A stretch of DNA of 5,110 bases. Source: Rhizobium sp. LCM 4573 (GTDB lineage Bacteria; Pseudomonadota; Alphaproteobacteria; Rhizobiales; Rhizobiaceae). The stretch spans positions 76,329 to 81,438 of the forward strand of contig NZ_MDDW01000009.1 in NCBI RefSeq assembly GCF_001854865.1, in the 5' to 3' direction. Within the stretch, counting starts at the first letter, position 1. Every line of letters starts with the position of its first letter. Of this stretch, positions 1-5,110 are shown piece after piece. The notes beneath the pieces are model-generated. The model did no database searches and had not been told where the DNA came from. It was given only the letters and a program-made list of their open reading frames with translations. A program made the position numbers and the translations under genes.

Positions 1-262
1 CGGCTCCTTCCGATATGAACCACACAGCATGATCCAGCTTCCCTGGTCCGCGATTACCTCGAAGGGTGGAAAGCCTGCAGTTTGGGTGGTGGATGCCGCA
101 ACCTCGAAAATTTCGATGCATGCGGTCGAAATCGGCGAATATGAGACGGGGAGCTTTACCGTCAGAGATGGTGTTTCTCCGGGAGACATCGTCGTCTCGG
201 AGGGCACCAAGTTCCTGAGACCGAACGAAATCGTTTCTTACCAAAAGGGGGCCGCAAATTGA
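1..262 (+). CDS. RND efflux periplasmic adaptor (membrane fusion protein), first of two; C-terminal part only
   Basis: This is the last 86 codons of a gene whose start lies before the window. The frame is open from base 2 and stops at TGA 260-262. What remains is the membrane-proximal domain of a HlyD/AcrA-type adaptor. It has an I-Q-L-P-W-S-A-I strand entry, then G-K-P-A-V-W-V-V-D, and near the end G-V-S-P-G-D-I-V-V followed by a K-F-L-R-P-N-E-I-V strand. The same landmarks occur in the same order at residues 284-355 of the next protein, so the two are paralogous adaptors. In the family this domain sits against the periplasmic face of the RND permease and links it to the outer-membrane channel. 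The gene overlaps the next by 4 bases, so both belong to one operon. The lipoyl, hairpin and beta-barrel parts and any signal peptide are outside the window. An internal ATG at base 29 falls within the conserved domain and is not a credible start. Confidence 0.9.
   Translation, partial: GSFRYEPHSMIQLPWSAITSKGGKPAVWVVDAATSKISMHAVEIGEYETGSFTVRDGVSPGDIVVSEGTKFLRPNEIVSYQKGAAN
245..251 (+). promoter_or_regulatory. Ribosome binding site for adaptor 2, supporting a TTG start
   Basis: The purine run AAGGGGG ends 7 bases before the TTG at 259, a normal Shine-Dalgarno spacing. The first in-frame ATG (277) has no purine-rich stretch at a suitable distance, so this site decides the start in favour of TTG. 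It lies inside the last codons of adaptor 1, which fits coupled translation. The run is G-rich rather than a perfect AGGAGG, so it is a moderate match. Confidence 0.6.
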
Positions 263-1344
263 GCACCCGCATCCAAATGGTCGCCATCTTGCTCGCAGCG
301 ACGGTCCTTGCATCATGCCAGAAGCAGGAGGAAACGGCGCAGGAAGCCCCCCGCCCCGTACTTTCCATTGTCGCCCAGCAGACACCTGCCGCCTCGCTTC
401 GTCTGACTGGCACGATCGAGCCCAAGATTGAAACCGAATTGGGATTCCGAGCGCTGGGACGAGTCATTGCTCGGAATGTTGGCGTGGGAGATCTCGTGAA
501 GAAGGGGGACATCGTTGCAGCGATCGATCCGCTGGCGCTCGAGCTTGCCGTTCGCAGCGCCCAGTCCGACCTGGCCAATGCACAGGCTCAGCTCCGCAAC
601 GCGACAACCACGGAACAACGGCAGCGGACCCTCGCACAAGCCCGCTCCGGCACGGAAGCCGCACTCGAAGAGGCCGAACAGGGCCGAAGAAGCGCCCTCG
701 CCAATCTTGCGAAGGCGCAGGCCAACCTGAACAAGGCCGAAGAGCAGTTGGGCTACGCTCAACTGCATGCGGAATTCGACGGTGTGGTCACCGCGACCTC
801 GGCAGAAGTTGGCCAGGTCGTATCTGCCGGCCAGGTCATCGTAACAATTGCGCGGCCGGATGAGCGCGATGCCGTCGTCGATGTTCCCCAGGGAGCCGCA
901 GAACGATTGAAGACCGGAGCACCATTCGAGATAACCCTGCAGCTTGATCCGGCTATTCGCGCAAGCGGCGTCGTACGGGAGATCGCACCTGAGGCCGAGA
1001 CGACGACGCGCACGCGCAGAACCAAGATCAGCCTTACCGATCCTCCGACGGCGTTCCGCTTGGGCTCTGTCATCACCGCCACCGCAACAATCTCGGCCGA
1101 ACCCCAGATTCTCCTCCCGGCTTCCGCGATATTGGAAGAGGAAGGCTCCACGAGCGTATGGATCGTCGATGCGCACGCAAGCAAGGTAATGCTTCGAGCG
1201 GTGAGGATCGACGGAGAGGTCGTCGCTGGCGGTACGGTTCGCGTCACGGAAGGCGTCGCTCCGGGAGATCGCATCGTCGTCGCCGGCGTCCATAAATTGA
1301 AGGATAGACAGACCATCAGGATCGATCAGGAGATCAACCAGTGA
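259..1344 (+). CDS. RND efflux periplasmic adaptor (membrane fusion protein), second of two; lipoprotein
   Basis: A complete 361-aa adaptor that should bridge the RND permease and an outer-membrane channel in the periplasm. Residues 7-20 form a short hydrophobic signal ending in lipobox L17-A18-S19-C20, so the protein is probably lipidated at C20. Domains in order are: lipoyl half near 66-92 (G-V-G-D-L-V-K-K-G-D); an Ala/Gln/Glu-rich alpha-helical hairpin about 96-168; second lipoyl half about 170-198 (F-D-G-V-V, then G-Q-V-V-S-A-G-Q); beta-barrel about 203-280; membrane-proximal domain about 282-356 (V-W-I-V-D, G-V-A-P-G-D). At the hairpin tip R121, L125 and T132 reproduce the spacing of the R-L-S motif used by AcrA and MexA to contact TolC-type channels. 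The TTG start is chosen because it has a Shine-Dalgarno sequence and overlaps the previous stop. ATG 277 would shorten the protein by six residues, remove the basic n-region residue R4 and leave no ribosome site. The length is typical. Pairing with another adaptor resembles TriA/TriB of Pseudomonas; that comparison is from memory, not alignment. Confidence 0.93.
   Translation: MSTRIQMVAILLAATVLASCQKQEETAQEAPRPVLSIVAQQTPAASLRLTGTIEPKIETELGFRALGRVIARNVGVGDLVKKGDIVAAIDPLALELAVRSAQSDLANAQAQLRNATTTEQRQRTLAQARSGTEAALEEAEQGRRSALANLAKAQANLNKAEEQLGYAQLHAEFDGVVTATSAEVGQVVSAGQVIVTIARPDERDAVVDVPQGAAERLKTGAPFEITLQLDPAIRASGVVREIAPEAETTTRTRRTKISLTDPPTAFRLGSVITATATISAEPQILLPASAILEEEGSTSVWIVDAHASKVMLRAVRIDGEVVAGGTVRVTEGVAPGDRIVVAGVHKLKDRQTIRIDQEINQ
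1328..1333 (+). promoter_or_regulatory. Ribosome binding site for the RND permease, supporting a GTG start
   Basis: AGGAGA lies 7 bases before the GTG at 1341 and inside the last codons of adaptor 2. It is a near-consensus Shine-Dalgarno sequence at ideal spacing. It fixes GTG 1341 as the start, giving a 4-base GTGA overlap with the adaptor stop. Confidence 0.75.
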
Positions 1345-4300
1345 AGAAATTCAACCTCTCCGACTGGGCCCTCGATCACCGTTCGCTGGTCTGGTACTTC
1401 ATGATCGTCTTTATTCTCGCGGGCCTGTTCTCGTACCTCAATCTGGGCCGCGAGGAAGATCCCAATTTCACCATCAAGACGATGGTTATCAACGCCCAAT
1501 GGCCGGGAGCCTCCGCGGAGGAAGTGACGAGGCAGGTCACAGACCGTATCGAGAAGAAGCTCGAGGAACTGGAATCCATCGATTATACGCGAAGCCAGAC
1601 CGTCGCCGGGCAAACGACCATCTTCCTCGAACTGCTGCCGACGACAAAGGCGAAGGACGTCGAGCCCACCTGGGCTCGCGTTCGCAACATGATCGCCGAC
1701 ATCAAGGGCGAATTCCCCAGCGGCGTCGTCGGTCCCTTCTTCAACGACCGCTTCGGCGATGTCTTCGGAAATATCTACGCCTTCACCAGCGACGGCCTTA
1801 CGCAAAGGCAGCTTCGTGATCTCATCGAGGACGCCCGCGCCAAGGTATTGACCGTAGACAATGTGGGGAAGGTGGATGTGATCGGCGCACAGGACGAGGC
1901 CATCTATCTCGAATTCTCCACGCGTCAGATCGCGGCGCTCGGGATCGACCGTCAATCGGTCATCGAAACCCTGCAAGCTCAGAACGCGGTAACACAATCA
2001 GGCTTCGTCAATGCGGGACCGGAACGCATCGCTTTGCGCGTCGGCGGGCAATTTACCTCCGAGGAAAGCCTGAGGGCGATTAATCTGCGAGTTAACGACC
2101 GCTTCTTCCCGCTGACAGACATCGCCACGATCACGCGGGGTTACGTGGACCCGCCGTCATCCCTTTTCCGGTTCAACGGCCAGCCGGCGATCGGACTTGC
2201 CATCGGAATGAAGGCGGGTGCCAACTTGCTTGAATTCGGCGAAGCGCTGGATGCGCAGATGCAGCGGATCGTTGCCGATCTTCCCATCGGCGTTGACGTG
2301 CACCGCGTATCGGACCAGCCCGCCGTGGTCGATGAGGCGGTTTCCGGATTTACGCATGCGCTGTTCGAGGCGATTGCCATCGTCCTCATTATCAGCTTCA
2401 TCAGTCTCGGGCTTCGCGCAGGCATGGTGGTGGCGATCTCCATCCCGCTCGTACTCGCCATTACTTTCGTTTACATGGAATATTCCGGCATTTCGCTGCA
2501 ACGGATTTCGCTCGGCGCTCTTATCATCGCCCTTGGCCTGCTCGTTGACGACGCCATGATCGCGGTGGAGATGATGGTTGCTCGTCTCGAAATGGGCGAC
2601 GATTTGAGAAAGGCGGCGACCTATGTCTATACATCGACCGCCTTTCCGATGCTGACCGGCACATTGGTGACGGTCGCAGGCTTCATTCCTGTCGGCCTCA
2701 ACAACAGTGCGGCAGGTGAATTCACCTTCACGCTTTTCGTCGTCATCGCCGTTTCCCTGATCGTATCCTGGATCGTCGCGGTCTTGTTCACGCCGCTTCT
2801 CGGCGTGGCGATCCTGCCGAAAACCATGAAATCACACCACGAGAAGAAAGGGCGCTTCGCTTCCGCATTCTCCTCGCTCCTGAAAACCGCCATGCGCTGG
2901 CGTTGGGCGACGATCGTTCTGACCATCGTGGTTTTCGCAGCCTCGGTCGGCGGCCTCGGCCTCGTCCAGCAACAATTCTTCCCCGCCTCCGACCGCGTGG
3001 AACTGATCGTCGACTGGAACCTTCCGCAGAACGGCTCGATCGCCGAGACCGACCGGCAGATGGCCCAGTTCGAGAAGGAGATGCTGGCGGGCAATCAGAA
3101 CATCGACCACTGGACAACTTACGTGGGACAAGGCGCGCCTCGCTTCATCCTGTCCTTCGATGTTCAAACACCGGACGTTACCTTCGGCCAGACGGTCATC
3201 GTCACCAAGGGCCTGGAGGTTCGCGACAAGGTAAGAGCCGAACTGCAGGATTATCTCACCAAGGCGTTTCCCGGAACCGATGCTTTCGTAAAGCTGCTGG
3301 ACATCGGCCCCCCGGTTGGAAAGCCTGTTCAGTATCGCATCAGCGGTCCGGATATCCAAAAGGTCCGCGAACTCTCCCAACAGTTTGCAGGAATTGTCGG
3401 CGGCCACCCGCTTCTCTCGAATATGGTCTTCGACTGGAACGAGCCGTCAAGGGTCGTCAAGATCGACGTGCTGCAGGACAAGGCGCGCCAGCTTGGCGTA
3501 TCATCGGAAGATATCGCTACCGTCCTCAACAGCGTGGTCGAAGGCGCATCGGCGACGCAGGTGCGCGACAATATCTACCTGATCGATGTGATCGGTCGGG
3601 CAGCAGCCTCGGAACGCGGGTCGATAGAGACCTTACAGAACCTGCAATTGCCAGGATCAAACGGCAAGTCCGTGCCGCTCTCGGCGATCGCCAACTTCCG
3701 TTATGAACTGGAGCAACCAACCATCTGGCGGCGTGACCGCATTCCGACAATCACCGTCAAGGCAGCCGTGGTCGGTCCTACCCAGCCTGCAACGATTGTC
3801 GAACAGCTTCGGCCGCAGGTGGAAGCGTTCGAGAAAGGACTTCCCGTCGGCTACAATGTAGAAATCGGCGGCTCTGTGGAATCGAGCGCGGATGCGCAAG
3901 GACCAATCGTTGCGGTCGCTCCGCTGATGCTGTTTACAATGGCGACGATCCTGATGATCCAGCTGCAGAGTTTCAGCCGATTATTCCTGGTGTTCGCGGT
4001 TGCTCCGACGGCGCTGATCGGCGTCGTATGCGCACTGCTCCTCAGCAACGCGCCGATGGGCTTCGTCGCGATTCTCGGAGTCTTGGCGCTGATCGGCATT
4101 CTCATCCGCAACTCCGTTATCCTGGTCGTTCAGATCGAGCATCTTCGAAGCGAAGGCGTTCCCCCTTGGCGGGCCGTCATTGAGGCGACCGAGCATCGCA
4201 TGCGCCCGATCATGTTGACGGCGGCGGCAGCCACGCTCGCGCTGATCCCGATTTCCAGGGAAGTGTTCTGGGGGCCCATGGCTTACGCGATGATGGGCGG

Positions 4301-4412
4301 TATCGTGGTGGGCACGGCTCTGACACTCCTCTTCCTGCCCGCGCTCTACGTCGCGTGGTTCAGAATACCGAAGGAAGACGAGGCCGAGGCGAAACAGCCG
4401 CTAGAGGCATGA
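1341..4412 (+). CDS. RND-family efflux permease, TriC-like (HAE-type drug/proton antiporter)
   Basis: A complete 1023-aa inner-membrane pump, close to the usual 1015-1050 aa of the family. In AcrB-like proteins it works as a trimer that exports substrates in exchange for protons. Visible layout: TM1 about 15-35; first periplasmic loop 36-335, opening with G-R-E-E-D-P and P-G-A-S-A-E-E-V; TM2-TM6 about 338-490; cytoplasmic linker 491-518; TM7 about 520-542; second periplasmic loop 545-850; TM8-TM12 about 853-1007. TM4 carries the paired acids D403-D404 in G-L-L-V-D-D-A, the proton-relay residues of the family. TM10 reads G-I-L-I-R-N-S-V-I-L, placing R923 where AcrB has its relay lysine. TM11 begins with R-M-R-P (953-956). 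The internal repeat of two TM1-loop-TM2-6 halves is intact, with no frameshift or stop. Start is GTG, coupled to the adaptor gene. Two adaptors upstream and no channel gene downstream make a TriABC-like pump the best model. Substrates cannot be read from the sequence; drugs, biocides or detergents are guesses. Confidence 0.96.
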   Translation: MKKFNLSDWALDHRSLVWYFMIVFILAGLFSYLNLGREEDPNFTIKTMVINAQWPGASAEEVTRQVTDRIEKKLEELESIDYTRSQTVAGQTTIFLELLPTTKAKDVEPTWARVRNMIADIKGEFPSGVVGPFFNDRFGDVFGNIYAFTSDGLTQRQLRDLIEDARAKVLTVDNVGKVDVIGAQDEAIYLEFSTRQIAALGIDRQSVIETLQAQNAVTQSGFVNAGPERIALRVGGQFTSEESLRAINLRVNDRFFPLTDIATITRGYVDPPSSLFRFNGQPAIGLAIGMKAGANLLEFGEALDAQMQRIVADLPIGVDVHRVSDQPAVVDEAVSGFTHALFEAIAIVLIISFISLGLRAGMVVAISIPLVLAITFVYMEYSGISLQRISLGALIIALGLLVDDAMIAVEMMVARLEMGDDLRKAATYVYTSTAFPMLTGTLVTVAGFIPVGLNNSAAGEFTFTLFVVIAVSLIVSWIVAVLFTPLLGVAILPKTMKSHHEKKGRFASAFSSLLKTAMRWRWATIVLTIVVFAASVGGLGLVQQQFFPASDRVELIVDWNLPQNGSIAETDRQMAQFEKEMLAGNQNIDHWTTYVGQGAPRFILSFDVQTPDVTFGQTVIVTKGLEVRDKVRAELQDYLTKAFPGTDAFVKLLDIGPPVGKPVQYRISGPDIQKVRELSQQFAGIVGGHPLLSNMVFDWNEPSRVVKIDVLQDKARQLGVSSEDIATVLNSVVEGASATQVRDNIYLIDVIGRAAASERGSIETLQNLQLPGSNGKSVPLSAIANFRYELEQPTIWRRDRIPTITVKAAVVGPTQPATIVEQLRPQVEAFEKGLPVGYNVEIGGSVESSADAQGPIVAVAPLMLFTMATILMIQLQSFSRLFLVFAVAPTALIGVVCALLLSNAPMGFVAILGVLALIGILIRNSVILVVQIEHLRSEGVPPWRAVIEATEHRMRPIMLTAAAATLALIPISREVFWGPMAYAMMGGIVVGTALTLLFLPALYVAWFRIPKEDEAEAKQPLEA

Positions 4413-4416
4413 GCAA

Positions 4417-4450
4417 GACTGGAGGATCGTCACTTGACGATCCTCCAGTC
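4417..4450 (+). terminator. Perfect 15-bp hairpin after the efflux operon (terminator or 3'-end stabiliser)
   Basis: The left arm 4417-4431 (GACTGGAGGATCGTC) is the exact reverse complement of the right arm 4436-4450, with loop ACTT. It begins four bases after the permease stop codon, the usual place for an operon terminator. The T-run expected of a classic intrinsic terminator is missing: the bases after the stem read GCCGCGCTC, and the opposite strand has none either. It may therefore act as a U-less terminator, or as a hairpin protecting the mRNA end with Rho ending transcription further on. Confidence 0.65.
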
Positions 4451-4464
4451 GCCGCGCTCAATAT
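4433..4464 (+). promoter_or_regulatory. Tentative sigma-70-type promoter for the downstream lipoprotein gene
   Basis: CTTGAC (4433-4438) matches the alphaproteobacterial -35 preference. A poor -10-like CAATAT lies at 4459-4464, 20 bases further on, which is longer than the usual 16-18. The -35 box overlaps the loop and right arm of the hairpin at 4417-4450. Something must drive the gene at 4509 if the hairpin stops read-through, and this is the best candidate seen in the 96-base gap, but the match is weak. Confidence 0.2.
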
Positions 4465-4508
4465 CGTGAAGCAACCATCTGTTTGGCTCTCATGAAGTGA
4501 CTGAATTT

Positions 4509-5110
4509 ATGGCTAAGCAATATTTCAAGAAGCCTTGGAAAATCCAACCTCACCTCGTGATTGCTATTGCCATGATGTTCCTGGCGGGTTGCGCGACAAG
4601 ACCTTCATCGAGCGTCCTCAGCCCGGTTCATCTCGATAAAGCCGCCTCGGAGCAGGTGACCATTTTGACCGCAACCAATAGAAATCGGGAGGCTACCGCC
4701 GGCGGTTACGGAAGCACCTGGGCAGATAACCTGACATATGAGCAATATGAATTCTCGGTGCCTCCTGACAGGAAAGGCACCACAATCACCTACCCGTCAG
4801 CAAAACCGAATCCGGAGCGACAATTCCTGGTGATAGGGCGCAAACAGCTTCATAAGGACGCATTCGTGCAGACAGCGGCGCGCTCGGCACGATTCGACGG
4901 CTCGATCGGGATATTCGTCCATGGCTATAACTACAGCTATCAGGAGGCCCTGTTCAGAACGGCGCAGATAGCTGCGGACGCCAATTTTCCAGGGACGCCT
5001 ATCCTGTTTTCCTGGCCTTCGGCCGCCGCAGTCGCCGGATACGTGGCTGATCGCGACGCGACCTTATATTCGCGCAGCGAACTGGCAGACCTGGTGAGAT
5101 CGCTCGCCGC
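4509..5110 (+). CDS. Alpha/beta-hydrolase lipoprotein, DUF900 (COG4782-like); N-terminal part, runs off the window end
   Basis: The frame is open for 200 codons from ATG 4509 to the window end, with an in-frame TGA upstream at 4467. The N-terminus is a lipoprotein signal: basic residues K3, K7, K8 and K11, a hydrophobic stretch 16-26, then lipobox L25-A26-G27-C28. After a linker, T54-A-T-N-R and the region to about 115 precede the hydrolase core: I-F-V-H138-G-Y-N at 135-141, E-A-L-F-R at 146-150, F-P-G-T-P-I-L-F-S-W-P-S at 160-171, and D-R-D at 181-183 followed by Y-S-R. This order is typical of DUF900 proteins. The nucleophile-elbow serine would come shortly after the window ends, so catalytic competence cannot be judged. 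The real substrate is unknown; a periplasmic or outer-membrane esterase-like role is inference. Ribosome site is weak (GAAGTGA, 8 bases before ATG); GTG 4497 in the same frame is a possible alternative start. The hairpin upstream suggests a unit separate from the efflux operon. Confidence 0.88.
   Translation, partial: MAKQYFKKPWKIQPHLVIAIAMMFLAGCATRPSSSVLSPVHLDKAASEQVTILTATNRNREATAGGYGSTWADNLTYEQYEFSVPPDRKGTTITYPSAKPNPERQFLVIGRKQLHKDAFVQTAARSARFDGSIGIFVHGYNYSYQEALFRTAQIAADANFPGTPILFSWPSAAAVAGYVADRDATLYSRSELADLVRSLA

Noticed and set aside
277..279. ATG as an alternative start for adaptor 2.
   Set aside because: There is no ribosome site before it, it would drop the basic N-terminal residue of the signal peptide, and it breaks the close junction with adaptor 1. 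TTG 259 has all of these.
177..1268. The 10-base identity CTCCGGGAGA at 177-186 and 1259-1268 as a possible direct repeat.
   Set aside because: Both copies encode the same P-G-D motif of the paralogous adaptors, so shared protein ancestry explains the identity.
313..1293. A 326-codon open frame on the minus strand opposite adaptor 2.
   Set aside because: It lies entirely antisense to a well-supported adaptor gene, its translation has no recognisable domain, and long antisense frames are common in GC-rich coding DNA.
1326..1997. A 223-codon minus-strand open frame spanning the adaptor/permease junction.
   Set aside because: It is antisense to conserved permease sequence (TM1 and the first porter region) and resembles no known family. 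It is a shadow of the real reading frame.
2903..3706. A 267-codon plus-strand frame inside the permease gene.
   Set aside because: It overlaps the second periplasmic loop of the permease in another frame, and its Arg/Pro/Gly-rich translation is typical of an out-of-frame reading of GC-rich DNA.
4492..4500. A minimal ATG-AAG-TGA frame just before the lipoprotein gene, possibly a regulatory leader.
   Set aside because: A two-codon frame is expected by chance. It has no clear ribosome site and nothing else suggests attenuation.

Overview
The window comes from a GC-rich Gram-negative bacterium. The best guess is an alphaproteobacterium of the Rhizobiales (Rhizobium/Agrobacterium-like), judging from codon preference, the style of the proteins and the DUF900-type lipoprotein. 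This placement is inference from composition and protein flavour, because no rRNA or marker gene is present. No mobile element, CRISPR array, tRNA or phage gene was seen.

Positions 1-4412 hold the distal part of a tightly packed plus-strand operon for a tripartite RND multidrug-type efflux pump. It contains the last 86 codons of a first periplasmic adaptor (membrane fusion protein), a complete second adaptor of 361 aa that is a predicted lipoprotein, and a complete 1023-aa inner-membrane RND permease. Both gene junctions are 4-base overlaps in which a non-ATG start (TTG, then GTG) shares bases with the TGA stop of the gene before. Each start has its own Shine-Dalgarno-like sequence, so the three genes look translationally coupled. 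Two adaptors followed by one permease is the layout of the Pseudomonas aeruginosa TriABC pump. No outer-membrane channel gene follows the permease, so the pump probably borrows a TolC-type channel encoded elsewhere. An R-x3-L-x6-T motif at the hairpin tip of adaptor 2 fits TolC docking.

Four bases after the permease stop lies a perfect 15-bp inverted repeat with a 4-base loop (4417-4450). It is a likely operon terminator or mRNA 3'-end hairpin, although no T-run follows it. A weak promoter-like CTTGAC lies partly in its loop.

At 4509 a new plus-strand gene starts and runs off the window end. It encodes a lipoprotein with the beginning of an alpha/beta-hydrolase domain of the DUF900 (COG4782-like) type. 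It is probably a separate transcription unit with no evident link to efflux.

Overall this is a recognisable efflux operon with some instructive details. I do not see a convincing undescribed system in it.
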